Below, one piece after another: positions 12,511 through 24,651 of a stretch of DNA of 64,000 nucleotides. The stretch lies in NCBI GenBank assembly GCA_050084985.1, contig JBITNC010000001.1, positions 1,798,001-1,862,000 on the forward strand, written 5' to 3'. Positions within the stretch are counted from its first letter, which is position 1, and each line of letters begins with the position of its first letter. The translations under genes and the position numbers were made by a program. The notes below the pieces were generated by a model that had not been told where the DNA came from, made no database searches, and saw nothing but the letters and a program-made list of their open reading frames with translations. The stretch comes from Nageia nagi (Eukaryota > Pinophyta).

Positions 12511-12909
12511 ATTAAAGTGACTAAGAAGACTTGCAAGAAGTTGGCAGCCATCAACCTTGACCGTGGGAAGGAGGAGGACCTTCATGGAGGCACTATAGGA
12601 CAGCCTATGGAGGTGATGGTGGCCAAGCTTAGAAGAAGACTTGATGGTGAGGGAGGAGGAGAGGAAGCACTGTGTCTCTGCAAGCTGGCGAGGGGGCTAC
12701 GATAGGGAGACCACCGTCTTCATGTGGAGGGAGAGAGCGTAACTGACGCACGTGAGGAGGGTGGTGTTTTGGATTGAATGGCTATGAAAAAATGCGTGCA
12801 ACAAAAGACCATGGAGAAAGGCTATCGATGAGGGAGGAGGAGCACTGAGATGAGGAGGGAGAAAGGCTACCCATGAGGGAGGAGGCATAGCTGACACGCA
12901 TGAGGAGGA
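12511..12909 (-). other. Purine/pyrimidine-biased part of the B cassette, origin unknown
   Basis: GC-richer than its surroundings and absent from C at this position. The plus strand is rich in GAGGAGG-type runs, with imperfectly repeated blocks (AAAGGCTA-CATGAGGGAGGAGG, and GACGCACGTGAGGAGG versus GACACGCATGAGGAGG). Short open frames here look like by-products of the low complexity. It probably belongs to the same captured cassette as the PPR fragment; no protein family was recognised. Confidence 0.5.
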
Positions 12910-13440
12910 TGGGAGACACAGTCCTGCAGTCCATGAAACTCTATCTGCTTCATGCATCTTATCAAACAATTTCACGTGGCTTCCACATTTTACATACATG
13001 TTTACCAGGGCAATAGAGTGAAGGATGTGGTCGTATGGCCATCTATTCCTTATCTCTATTAATACATGATCTAAATTGCAAAGAGCGAAGGAGGATTTCT
13101 TTCAAGTTAAGGTTCACGAATTGAAGCATTATCGGGTAGAAACAGAAACTTGTCTGCAACATGCATCTTATCAAATAATTTCGTGTGCCATTCTATTTTG
13201 TGCATATCCTACAATCATTACAGTCCATGAAGCTTATCTGTCGCATTTTTACCCTTGAAATAGTAGAAACAAGCCAGGTGCATTTAGATTTCTCTCCATT
13301 TTAGCCATTTTTCATGGTGTTTGATCCTCCTGTAACAGTATCCACCACGTTGTATATGCCTATGTCCCTGAACAGCCACTCCTGGGTGAAATTATTTCTA
13401 GAGTTAGGGTCTATGGACATCAACCCCAGTTTTGAGTAAT
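12910..13440 (-). pseudogene. Captured PPR-protein gene fragment in the leader of B
   Basis: On the minus strand, in element sense, pentatricopeptide repeats can be read across frameshifts. NMYVKCGS is followed by KLFDKMHEADRVSWTAG (about 12925-13010); upstream lie KLFDKMHVADKF (about 13155-13190) and SWTVMIVGYAQNRMA (about 13190-13235), with an intervening piece reading DGHTTTSF just before the NMYVKCGS segment. These are the alternating motifs of PLS-class PPR proteins, organellar RNA-binding factors in plants. There is no start codon, no C-terminal E/DYW part, and several frame changes. It sits between conserved leader blocks where C carries unrelated gene pieces, so it is best read as a captured host fragment. 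Confidence 0.8.
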
Positions 13441-14055
13441 TAATAGTCTAGAGTCCAACTGCCTTCAGAGGAGGAAGAGGTCGCGAGGGAGGAGGCAGAG
13501 GCGGATGGGAGGAGCCACCAACGGTGAGAGGAGGAGTATGCAGCATTGCGCGCACCATTTTAATTTTCTTGACCCCCCCGAATATATTTTTAGAATATGA
13601 TTTATTTAATCTAAGACCCCTTTAAATGTATATTTGAAAAATATATTATATAAAAATATTGCTCTCAAAAAATCTAAATTTTGAATAAAAAAATATTGAG
13701 AGCTGCCTTTTAAAAAATGCACACTAGAGGTTAAAAGCATTATAGTTCTATTTTTAGCCCTCCTCCTTTTTTTTGCAAAAATAAATGAACTTTCATTTAT
13801 GTTTACTTTAAAATTTTTAAAAAATTGCCTCTAGAAATTATTTCCCTCTATTTGCAAATTTTTTTTTTTTTTGCAAAAAATAAGACAACTTGAGAAGAAA
13901 TAAAGTATTATGTAACTATTACACCTTGGCAATGCTTGTAATAGAGTTATTGATCAATACTACTAACAAACAAAATGTTAGTAAAAATACTTGCATTGCA
14001 TAGTATCCTGTTTAAAAAAAAAGGTATATCATGTATTAAGCATTTTTGTAAAAAA
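13441..14055 (-). other. Upstream part of the variable leader segment of B
   Basis: Bases 13441-13560 are GC-rich (GAGGAGG and GGCGG-type runs on the plus strand) and could be the upstream edge of the cassette. Bases 13561-14055 are AT-rich with long A and T runs and do not align by eye with C. No gene seen. Confidence 0.5.
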
Positions 14056-14369
14056 AATGCTACTAACATAAAAGGTTAGCAAAAAAAAGCTTGCATTGCC
14101 AATTTTGATCATATTTTGCAAAAAATAAGCTCCAATATCTCACAAAATATGTTAGTATCTAATGTAATAATCCATTAAGATAACCAAATGAGGAGGAAAT
14201 TTATACCTTCTCTTAAAATTTACCTCACCAATGGGGTGTAAGATGAGGAATGAAGAAGGATGAAGAACCTCCAAAGTGTAGAAGAGCTTCCACACCAAAG
14301 GAATGAAGAAGGATGAAGAACCTCCAAGATGTAGAAGAAGAGCTTCCACACCAAGCTCTAGATACCAAT
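14056..14369 (-). other. LTR-proximal leader and primer binding site of B
   Basis: On the minus strand, directly inside the 5' LTR, the sequence reads ATTGGTATCTAGAGCTTGG. This is the initiator-Met tRNA type primer site of plant copia elements (TGGTATCAGAGC) with an inserted T, at about 14352-14367. Next to it is a duplicated block of about 61 bp (14228-14350). The remainder matches the first 0.3 kb of the C leader, up to the motif GTTAGTAGCAT. Confidence 0.8.
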
Positions 14370-14840
14370 TGAGAGAATTAGCACTACTCTAATCCTCAAG
14401 GTCCAAGACTAGGAAGCTCAATCACACAACATTCACACAAGATAACACAAGTGTAATGTGGTTCCTCCCTCCTTGGGAGTACATCCACAACTAGTCTCTC
14501 AATTCTCAATATGCCCCTCTTACAATAATTCTCTTCCTCTCTCTACACAAACTAGTAGAGTAATCTTACTCCAAAACTTAGATATATTTACAAGAGGAGA
14601 GGCCCTCTATTTATAGCTTGAGAGCACCTCCCTAACCTCCCTTTAACCCAAGGGTAAGGTTAGGGTTACAATAAATGTGTGACCTAACTTTAACCTACCA
14701 ACTAACCCCATGGTTAGGTCAAAGTCCACACATAATAAAGAATTCAATTAATCCTTTAAGGTATCTACATATCCTTTAAGTGATTAATTGAACTTACAAG
14801 GAGTTTAGATATTCACAATATTTCATTACAAATTCTAACA
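14370..14840 (-). repeat. 5' LTR of element B
   Basis: 471 bp, TG...CA ends, near-identical to 5544-6016. Followed by the target duplication ACTTT at 14841-14845. The core promoter TATAAATA (minus strand) is at 14608-14615, about 225 bp from the LTR start, the same spacing as in C. Confidence 0.95.
14608..14615 (-). promoter_or_regulatory. TATA box in 5' LTR of B
   Basis: TATAAATA on the minus strand, followed by GAGGGCCTCTCC. The same block lies at the same offset in both C LTRs. The transcript would start a few tens of bases downstream. Confidence 0.7.
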
Positions 14841-14845
14841 ACTTT
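14841..14845. repeat. Target-site duplication of element B, right copy (ACTTT)
   Basis: Exact copy of 5539-5543. The integrase reading of element E continues right after it. Confidence 0.93.
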
Positions 14846-15876
14846 AACAACACTACTATCTCTAAATGCATTGAATGGGTTATTATTGGCCCACTATGGA
14901 GCATGATTGTAATGAATATATTATGAAGTGAATCAAGTGTGAGCAACATGCTCATCTTCAACATATCCCATCTCAACCTCTTCAACCCATCCAAGCCATG
15001 TGGCCTTTCGCCTAGTGGGATTTTGATCTTGTTAATCAATGCATGCCTCATTCGTATGATGATCATAAGTTCATTATCACTACTATTGAGAATCTTACTA
15101 AGTGGGTCAAGGCAGTCCCTTTAGTCTCTACTACAAGTCCAAAGATTGCATCCTCCAAGGTGGTCCTTTTAGTCTCTACTACAGGTCCAAAGATTTCATC
15201 CTTTATAGAGACTCATATTATATGTGGATTTGATATTCTCATTAGTATCCTTACTAACAATGGTCTTAATTTCAAGAATCAGCACGTGAGGAGAATGTGT
15301 AATGGATATTATATCAAGCAATCATTCTCCATGCATTATTACCCTTAGGGTAATGGTTAATCCAAATCAACTAGTAAGATGATTTTCACAATTCTTAAGA
15401 AAATGATTAATGATAATCATTGTAATTGGTACAAGTGTCTTCTGTATGTTTTATGGGCATATTGTACTAGCATTCAGATGCCCATGGGTGCTACTCCTTT
15501 CTCCCTCATCTTTGGTGCTGAGGCTATCACGCCTCTTGAACTTGAGATCCATTCCTTATGCATGTCACCCAAGGACCTTATCTTGATGAAGAGACTCATG
15601 AGGCTCAACTAGATCAACTTACTTGTGATTCTCAAGAGAGCATTTAACAAGAAGGTCCAACCTCATGAGTTTCAAGTAGATGACCTTATTATCAAAGAGA
15701 ATCAATAGTAATCCCATCTAGAACATACTCTTAAGGAAAAGTTCACCCTTAATTGGCTAGGACCCTACATCGTTAAGCACAATATTGGTTTGAGTGTATA
15801 TCACCTTGCAGATGTAGAAAGATGGGAAGAACTTGAGCCTATTAATATTATCCATATTTATCCTTTCTATTTTTGA
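14846..15876 (+). pseudogene. Tat element E integrase (continues from before B)
   Basis: The zinc-domain half after B reads TTISKCI and then ends near EQHAHLQHIP. The core follows: WDFDLV, FIITTIENLTKWVKAVPL, ILTNNGLNFKNQH (second Asp now Asn), NG*SKSTSKM (Glu now Lys) and the typical MGATPFSLIFGAEAITPLE. The C-terminal part has FTLNWLGPYIVKHN and ends at about 15876. A 48-bp in-frame tandem duplication (15117-15212) adds a repeated LVSTTSPKI / LVSTTGPKI. It is inactive through stops and lost catalytic residues. Confidence 0.92.
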
Positions 15877-18429
15877 TCTTTAATTTTTGTTTTTTGTGTC
15901 CATATTATCATCCTTTATTTTATGTTTATTTTCTCATGTTATCCTGATCACCCTTATCTTGTCAATCCACATTGAGTTGGGGAATGATACCTTACGTGTA
16001 GATACTTGTCCTCCTATTGGGAATTTTATCACCTTATTTCATTCACTTGTTTATTTTATTTTTATCATCCCATAAAGAGTTGATACTTTACCCTATCCCT
16101 CCTTCTATCCCTCCTTTTGTGGTTATGCCTTGACACACATTATGGGATAGGATCATAATCATTCATCTCCTTACCATCCCTTGCCATGTCCTTCTTCACT
16201 TATGCATTTTTTTTATCATATTTCATCACTTGCATCCATCATGTTGTTTGGTATCAAGCTTAGTCCTCCTATAGGGTTGACTGTTGGACATTATCTCTTG
16301 AATCCCCAACAAATAAGCACAATCCTATACATGCATGGAAGTTAGTACCCTATGTACCTAGAGGAGCCAAGATATTACTTTCTATTTCTCATATCGTATC
16401 ATCTCACTGATATTATTGTATGCCCATTCATGTCTCTTATCATCTTATCCCATCCATGGTTCTTTATTAGGACATAAGCACTTGGGTCACAACCACTTCA
16501 GGTTGCCTTTTATCATTCCCTCATGTTTGACCATAGGTTGTGATTATCATGGTTTTTGAGAGATATCCTTATGTTATAGATGACTTGTTATTTAACACTT
16601 TTTATCATTTTTATCAATTATGTTTATATGTTTTATAATTTGCATTAGTAATGTTATGATGTTTTAAGGCTTTATTTATCATTGGTATTCACATTGATAG
16701 CTTTTGTTTCATCCATTTTGTCCATTTTGATAGTTTTTCTACTTACCCTAAGTTGCTACTTAACCTTATGTTGCACCTTGGTAAGTGTGCATGCAAATGT
16801 GGTTATTTATTGTTCCTTTTATAAACTTAATATTTTATGGTCTTTTTATATCATTTTGAGTCACTCTATTTAGTTTCATCACATTTTGATATTGTTTGGT
16901 AGTGTTTCAAGTTTTATGGATTCACATCCTGAAGTTTGACCCTTGTGAAAATTGGCCACTTGATTTATCTTTTTGACATCTTAGATGATGTCTACTTTTA
17001 GACCCCTCTTTTTTGGTGCTTCATCAATATAAATGTGATCATCATGTCAAATTTCAAGTCCATAGCTCCTCATTTGATGTATTTTCTAATTCCAAATCTA
17101 GGGCTACTTGGAATGGCAACCTTTTAGTGCCCATTGACTCGCACCTTGATAAGTTGCCTTTAATTTGGGTTTCATAAATAGGTCAAAGGGACTCCATTTT
17201 TTAATGCATTTGATCTTGCACTTACACTAAATTACCTAGGATCATGTCATCCAATCTATTTGGAATTTTAGCAAGGTGGTTGCTTAATATATTTCACTAA
17301 AAGTCATCTTTTTTCACTTTTGCACTTTGCAAATTTTTGTTACGATCCTATTTTGGACTGCTTTGTGATTTTGTTTTTAAGTTACATGAAGTATTTTTAT
17401 CTTGTTTATCATTGCATAACATGTCATGAGGTATTCTATAGTATTGCAAAATCACTTATTTATTGTCACTTGCCATATGGTTTTTCATCATATTTTCTCA
17501 TCCAATTTTGTGATGTTTATTATTATTTTTCTTCGTCCAATGATTGTTGCTTATTCATTATTAGTTTGTACTAAATTATTCTTTATATTTGTGATTTATT
17601 TTATCATCAATTCATTTATCATTCATTTGTTGTATTATTATTTCATGTCTGTACATCATTATTTCTTACTTATCCTTGTTGTCATTACTTTTATCATTTA
17701 TTGCTATATCCTATATTTATCTTTTTGTGTTATCTGTTATCTTTATTTTTTGTAGTCATCTTTCTATCATTTTCTCCTTTTACCTTACATTCATTTGATC
17801 ATTTTGTAAACATATTTGCTTGTATATATTGTTTGTGTGTTCATTTTATCTCTTCGACATTATTTATTATTGCTTGTTGCTTGTCCATATATGTATGTAT
17901 TTATTATGTAATCATTGCATACATTTATTTAGGTCATTATCTATCTCATTTTTATGTGTTTTTCCCATATATCCATGTGTCTCATTTATTATATTTTATT
18001 ACATATGTGGGTGTTATACATGCATTTATATGATTTGCATTTCCTACACATAGGGCATTACCCATTCACATATACAAGTATGCCAAAACATACACATCAT
18101 TAGGCATCATAGCATATATCATAACAAAAGCATACATACTATACATAACATCCATCACATACTATCCATAACATTATGTCACATAGTAACATACATGAGT
18201 CCCTAAATTTAAGAACATAATCATAAGCACCATGCATTCGAGTAGACACCATACCATATGTAAGACCAAAGTGCATCCATATCATATAGTTTATTTCCAT
18301 ATACAAATAGACCATCAATAACATCTCATAAGTTTCATACCATCAAGGTCATATATAAATGTCTCTATATGTCAATGCATAAGCCATGAATAAATGCATA
18401 ACATAATATCATACATGTACATCATTGCA
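15877..18429 (+). other. Element E region between integrase and antisense PMD
   Basis: About 2.5 kb, very T-rich on the plus strand (TTTATCATT-type sequence) up to about 18050, then A/C-rich with many CATA words. The hydrophobic open frames at 17320-18053 follow from T richness and are not supported as genes. Tat elements commonly carry long non-coding stretches here. Nothing else seen. Confidence 0.6.
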
Positions 18430-20560
18430 AAATTCCATCAGTGCTACAAAATCTAGCACTCTTAGGTGCACATCAAAACATAAATCCTATCTAGGGGGAG
18501 TCCCTGTATCTCCCTCCCCCTATCTAGTCACCCCTTTATAGCCCATATCACCACCTCCTCATGGTGGTGGTGGCATCTTGAATACATCTATCATAGTGAC
18601 CATAACATATCCTATCATTTATGCTGCAGACCTACTACTGCTGGGCCTCACCCCTATTGTCAATTGACTAGTCCTAAGAAAATGTACCAAAGAGGCCCTA
18701 CTCCTCTAGGATGTTGTAGTGTGCAATTTGACCTACTTTGATATCCTAATTACCCTCCATTCATTGGCTCCTTAGCCACTAGGCTGATTATGGCTTGCTG
18801 AACCTAGAATGCTATCACCTATGCTAGCTCTTGGGACCAGTTCTGCATGATTACATCATAAGCAGCCTGCAAAACTATGCTTGTCTATGTTCCCTACCCT
18901 CTCTTTGGGCTATCTATATATGTACACATCAGGACCATTTGTGCACCTACACCTACCATAGTATCATCTGTTTAGACACTCGTCTCTGTGTGGGACTTGC
19001 ACTCTCTCTAAAACTATGATGAGCTATGCTAACCACTGCCTCTTTACCTCTATAACATCCAATTTCACTTATAGTCCATCTCTTTAGGAAACTACCACAT
19101 CCCTCTTTATTGCTAGTGCATCTCTCTATGCAATCACAATGTCCCTCTCTGTGTAGGTTGCATCCCTGTCAATCATGGCTATGTCCCACTCTACTAGTAA
19201 CTCGGCATGCTTTGGGTATGCATCTAGTGCCACATCAAATTGCTTATCCCTAGGTCCTCTGCCCACCACACCTAAGTCTATGTCCATCTCCTACTCTCCT
19301 GCAGGCTCTCCCTCTTTAGGTCTTATTATCACTACTATTATTGTTAGTGTTGCTTTTATTGCTAGGGGAGGCTCTTGTATCCTACCATGGATGACCACCA
19401 ACTCATGCTATGGTGCCCACAACATGTCATACTCAATGGTAATCCCAACATCATCTACATCAAGGATCATGATGGCCTCATCCAATGCATCCTCAGGTGC
19501 CACATAGTGCCTCCTAGGGATGTCACCCTATACCTCCACCTACTTATATAGTTGAGGCTCTAATGGAACATCCTACTAAACCCCATGCTAGTATATAACA
19601 TTCTCATACCTATACATATCCACATCTTTGGTTCTTTTCTTGTGCACATCATGGGATCAATGCACATGAGCTAGCTTTCCTGCATCCTTGGTCCATTCTA
19701 GACCTCCCCTTTAAGGCCTAAAAAATCACATCCTTTACTTGTATTCTTGCCCACATATTATGGTGCAAGGTATACATACCCTCACATGATCATCTCTTCC
19801 ATGATTCATGATTTCTTGCCCAAGCGTATGGTAACTCTCACCCTACCATGGGCATCTCCTAATCAACCTCTACCACATTATGAATATCATATGGTAGGCT
19901 ATGGGGTCATACCACATACACATTCTCCCACATCCATATCTGGATTAGTAGGGATTGTGTAATCCTAACTTTACCTCACTATCAATCGATTAGCTGCTCT
20001 TATGTTTGTTATAGAATGGTGAGGGCCTAAGTGTAGACAGTCCCCTCCTCAACTATATGGTGCACTATGTCCAATAGGTTCCCTGGGATCCTATGGGTGC
20101 TAGTTCTTAGTAGCAAAAAATTACTAATGATGGTCATCATTATATTCTCCTACATGATAAATAATCCATCCACATATACCACTACATAATCAACTCTACA
20201 ATGTCCTATGTCAATTTTCTGCCAATCATCCCCAAAAATCATTTACATGGTTTACTTCCTCAAGGTGGCTCCTAAGATCATCACCCCCTTGATTAGAATG
20301 TGGAATATCTTGTATACATCCTCTAGTATGATCATTTTTGCCTTCATGGGGAAATGAAAGGTGTTGCATTGGGCATCCCAACACTCCACCAATGTATATA
20401 TATAGGTTTGATCTATAATCATGGTCCATAGTCATGTAGCACTACCCAAACTAACCACCTTTAGCCAAACCCAATTGGCCTCATTCAGTGCCCTATATAC
20501 ATCCCTCAGCATTAGCCTAAACTTGTGCTAGGTTTTCACCTAACACCCATTCAAGCATCT
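18430..20560 (-). pseudogene. Antisense plant mobile domain (PMD) gene remnant in element E
   Basis: Read on the minus strand. The N-terminal part has SLGSAT and then LVECWDAQCNTFHFPMK and IILEDVYKIFHILIKG at about 20250-20420, the conserved PMD start (W..-T-TFH-P, then L-D/EDV, then G-P/I-G). The middle has IQIWMWENVYVV (about 19915-19950), the PMD motif around W-(W/Y)E. Near 19530-19600 it reads YWHGV**DVPLEPQL, matching the PMD C-terminal core, then LDVDDVGITIEYD. Element F carries the same gene in the same place and orientation. There are many stops and frameshifts. PMD proteins (MAIN/MAIL type in plants) are linked to transposon silencing, and PMD also occurs inside transposons. The 3' limit is vague. 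Confidence 0.72.
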
Positions 20561-22539
20561 TTCATGTTAATCATTTTCATCACAGTCAATAAGTGTTAGA
20601 AATTGTAACCTTTACTTGGTTAGTTTAGTGAGATTTTTCTCACATTAGGTTAGAGGATAATTATTTATCTTTAATTTTTTTGGTGTTAGGAATATTCCAA
20701 AGGAATCCCTACACCTATTTTTTCCTCTTATGGATTTTTGTCACAAATATGTGGGAATAATTTTATTTGCATCTATTGAGATGATTATAGAATGGGAGTT
20801 ACATTAATTTGTAACTCCTTCTTCTAGAATGGGTGTTACTTTGGAACTCCACCTTTTGTATTGAAAGGTGAAAATTTTAGATTATGGGAGTTACTTAGTA
20901 ACTCCCTCTTCTCACCTCTATTTATTGATATCCTTCTCTTCTTCTTCTCATCTAGAAATCCTCCTAAATCTTTGTATTGAGCTAACTCTTTTCTTCTTTA
21001 GCATATTACCATTCTTGCAATGTATGAGTTTTTTTCTTTATTCCCCCCTCTTAAATAATTTCTTGTCTCTCCCCATTTGTGTGATTGCTCACTCATGATG
21101 ATATAATTCTTAACCTTGCATTTTTACTTTCAAGTTTTAGTAATAATTTTTATTTTGATCCTCCTAAATTTCTAATAGTAAGTCTCTATTTTGCTAAGTT
21201 AGTCCTCTTAATTTTAACTTAATCCTTATTTTGTGACTTATCCTATGTCATCCTAACCTATTTTTACTTAAGTGTATTATCTCTAGGTTCTATTATCATA
21301 TTATTATCATCTTTCATCATTTCATTATCTATTTTTATCGATTTTCTAACTGGTTTGCAATAGGTCAATTAAGGTTTCTTAATCAATTCCTTATAGAACG
21401 ATTGGGAGAATGATTAACCAATCAATCGATACTGAGTTCTACCAATAAGAGCCTAATTGATGGGATGCTTATCGACCCCCAAATTGGGATCGATATGCTC
21501 TCTACCAGCTAGTAGAGCTGAATGGGAGCTAAATAAACCCACATTTGACTTTAAAAAAATTGTAAAATACTCAAAACCTAGGAATTTAAACTACAAACTA
21601 ATCCAATAAAAAGCCTCTAAACCTCCATACGGTCATTTTGAATACAAATTTATCTAATTTTATTCATTATTTTCCAAAAATATGATACCCCAAAGTTTGA
21701 TTTTCTACCCTACATTTTATCAATTTTATCACATTTTAACTGTTAAAAACTAAAACAAACTTCATTTTTACTACTAAATCTACTTTGGTCTACTTAACAA
21801 CAATGCTTTTGAAACTAAAAATGATTAATGTTTTTAGCCATATACTCACTTTTGTGGGTGATCATTTCCTCCTCCTAGTAAGCCACCTAATGGATCCTAT
21901 CTTCTCACAACAATTACCATCTCTCCTTGTTAACTCTAGCCACTCTCAAGCTCATGGAAGCACGATACTTTCTCCCTAGTTAGATCTCAATCTTTTAATA
22001 CCAAGTATGTAAAATGATAAATTAAACCTAACTTTTTATTTTTAACCCTCACCTTACTACTCATCCTACTAGTTAGCTACCTAGCCCACTGGCTCATTTA
22101 GTCGATACTCTTAGCTATCCTGTTGGCTAGCCTTAACCAATCTATAGGGGAACAATTAGGGCTAAATCTATAATATTCCCCATTTTTGATCAATCTAATC
22201 AACTTTCTCACTTATCGATTGATAAGATGGATGTGACCTCTTTCTTGACCCTCCTCCCATCTTCTTGCTCAAGAGGGATGTAATCACCCACCTTTTACAT
22301 GACCTCAATCATCATCATCCTATCAAACGCATCCTAGATGCAATCCACTTTTTGCAAAATTGATGTTTTATCTTGCATTTTTACTTATCATCTCTAATCA
22401 CTTCAACATATCTATCATTTATCATTCATTATGGTATATTGTTCAACCATTGCATGCCTACATGCTATGATCAAATGCCTAGTAGGTTTGCGAGCCTATG
22501 CTTGATCATTTGACATGATTATGTTGCTATCATTTTCAC
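20561..22539 (+). other. Element E 3' region, no gene seen
   Basis: AT-rich, non-coding. A stretch at about 20640-20960 repeats the words GGAGTTACTTTGTAACTCC-like (three decayed copies of GTTAC-TT-GTAACTCC). The stretch 21350-21540 is rich in ATCGAT words. No open frame with recognisable domains on either strand. Confidence 0.5.
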
Positions 22540-22860
22540 CCTTTTAGCTATAGGGGAAAAGTAGAATCATTGATCATTTACCCTTTGATTTCTAGGGAAA
22601 AGCATAATCATGTAATATATCACCCTTTGACTATTACGGTAAAGCAAAATTATTGATCAATTTTTATCCTTCGATTATTGGGGTAAAGCAAAATCATTTC
22701 AACCTTTGACTACAGGGTAAAAGTAGAATCATTTCACCCTTTGACTACTATGGAGAAGCAAAATCATTTCATCCTTTGACTAGTGGGGTAAAGCAAAATC
22801 ATTTTACCCTTCAATTGTTGGGGTAAAGTAGAGATCATTTAATTTTATTGCTTAGTGTTG
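22540..22860 (+). repeat. Minisatellite in 3' region of E
   Basis: About seven imperfect units of roughly 36-60 bp, with the consensus core CACCCTTTGACTA then GGGGTAAAGCAAAATCATT. The best copies are at about 22690-22850. Tandem repeats before the 3' LTR are a known habit of Tat/Ogre-type elements. Confidence 0.8.
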
Positions 22861-22954
22861 TACAATATGCTTTTTTGATTAAATTTTATGATCATTTACT
22901 TTTCAACACTCTATCACATCCCATATTCTCAAGTACTAACTAGTTATAATACAA

Positions 22955-23110
22955 TAGTGTTGGTACCATGAGGTGTTATAGCCATAGGTACTCAACATGA
23001 TTATGTCATTTGTACCATAATTTGTTGTGTTAAGGTGCAAATTGGTTACTATAAGATAATATTGGAATCATGATGTGTTATAGCCATATGTACCCTTGAC
23101 ATGATGGTAT
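22955..23110 (+). repeat. Two-copy tandem repeat before the LTR of E
   Basis: Two copies of a block around GGTGTTATAGCCATAGGTAC and TGTGTTATAGCCATATGTAC, each followed by an ACATGAT word, spaced about 104 bp. Non-coding. Confidence 0.65.
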
Positions 23111-23191
23111 CAATCCTATCATCATCAACATCACATCACACACATTCCACCTATTTTTATATTGTATTTCACATCTTGTGAAAATTGGCAC

Positions 23192-23204
23192 AAAAAGGGG
23201 TATT
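23192..23204 (+). other. Polypurine tract of element E
   Basis: AAAAAGGGG followed by TATT, directly before an LTR-like start TGTAAGCACCTAAAAAT. This start resembles that of element F (TGTAGACACCTAAAAAT). Confidence 0.6.
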
Positions 23205-24651
23205 TGTAAGCACCTAAAAATCATTCATTTGTCTAGCTTTGGTGACTCATAATGATTTGGTCCATATTGTAGCCTATCATGATCCTATCATTCCTTTATC
23301 CTAGTATTTTAGAGTTCACATCATTGATTTTGGTAACTTAGCCTCTGGTTACCTCCTAGTCAACCATAACCTTAATTGGCCCATTGGCTAGTCACTATCA
23401 TATAAAATCTCATTTCAAAATCATTTTAAAAGAATAATAAATCATTACGCAATGGATATTAATGAGCTCCTACATGCCTATCCTACTCCTGACTATGTAC
23501 ATAAACTTTGTAGCTTGCTACCTTCCATTTTGAGTGCAACCCATCATTTCCAAGGTAAAAAGATGATTATAATCCTCATCTTGCAAGTGGAATCTTTGGG
23601 TAAAATCTTATGATTTAGATTCTTATAAAGACTAATTTTGTTTCAAGGGTTTTATAGGTCCCAAAGGTTACTTAAGAGCATCTAATCCTATCCTTTTTGG
23701 TTATTTTACAAACCCATTTTTGCATGGTTACATTTTAGTATTTCTAGGTAAGTCTCTTGTAGACTTAGGCTAGGATAGTTAAGTTTATTTTAAATCATTA
23801 GTTAAATTATTTTTGGTTTTATGCTAGATTTCATTGTAGGCATTGAGCTATTTTATAAAGCCTTGTTGAATCAAGGCTTGAGGTTTACAAGCAAACTAGT
23901 CATATCTTTTTTGGTTCTAGGATCTTAAGGACCTAGAATTTAGAAACCTCCTTTTGTCTTCATTTTGCATGTATTTGGCATCTTGGATGCTTCTTAAAAA
24001 GGATAAATCTCTCAACCCTATCTCTATTTTGTCTTGTTATAATTATCTCATAATATTTCAAGTAATATTTTTGATATTGCAACATAGGCATTCCAAAAGG
24101 GGCCATAGGTGTGGGGTCTCCTTTTTTTGGGACCTACAATTATTATCTTTGGGAATAACTAGTGAGTTGTTAAAGAACTTTTAGAGGAGTTGCTAAGTGT
24201 TTTGGTTGGTTGATCTAAATTTTTAGATTTATAATAAACTATGAATTATATGTTATAATGAAAGAAAGGTGATACAAACAAGTTTTACCTTCTTGGAGTA
24301 GTTTGTGGGTGAACTTAGAAACTAATGCTTATTCTTGAGTTAGTGATACCTTATAACTAAAATTGTATGAAATGATATTGTTTGAATATTGATAGGATTA
24401 AGTTAAATATTTGGGTTGAATTCTCCAAGAAAATGAAAACCTTAGTAGTATGCTTATTAGGCTTGTATTATAACTTTTATATTAGATGTTACTATTGTGC
24501 TTAAATTCTTATGTTATGAGGAGGTATCCAATTATATGAGATCCTACATGATTATGAGAAGCTAATCATTCCTAATCATGCTAGACTAGGAGATTCGATG
24601 AGGACTTATCATATAGGATGAGGTGGTTTGCTTAAAGATAACAAATGGTAG
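23205..24651 (+). repeat. 3' LTR of element E, first part
   Basis: Starts TGTAAGCACCTAAAAATC after a purine tract. It is interrupted at 24652 by element D and seems to resume at 42920. The start matches the 5' LTR start of F in 14 of the first 17 bases; further on they diverge. No coding signal. Confidence 0.6.

Larger units (their letters stand above)
5544..14840 (-). mobile_element. Ty1/copia element B, full length, minus strand
   Basis: A complete 9.3-kb element: 5' LTR 14370-14840, initiator-Met tRNA type primer site, a leader of about 3.5 kb, gag, pol, a 3' untranslated region with tandem repeats, purine tract, and 3' LTR 5544-6016. Flanked by the exact duplication ACTTT. By eye the two LTRs differ by about 5 substitutions and two 1-base indels, so the insertion is young relative to its host E. 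Coding regions are nevertheless broken. The leader holds a captured PPR gene fragment. Confidence 0.96.

Noticed and set aside
12697-12999. 100-residue minus-strand open frame as an intact small gene
   Set aside because: Only its first about 26 residues are a PPR repeat; the rest is Pro/Ser-rich low complexity. It is a gene fragment.
17320-18053. Overlapping hydrophobic open frames that look like small membrane proteins
   Set aside because: They follow from a T-rich plus strand (TTT/ATT codons), overlap in several frames, and show no family motif; the region lies inside Tat element E.
19175-19507. 110-residue plus-strand open frame rich in Ser
   Set aside because: Shadow of the antisense PMD remnant of element E.
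24647-24651. GGTAG / TATAG as the target duplication of element D
   Set aside because: Only 3 of 5 bases agree with 42920-42924, so it is not solid support; D is called from its LTRs, primer site and purine tract.
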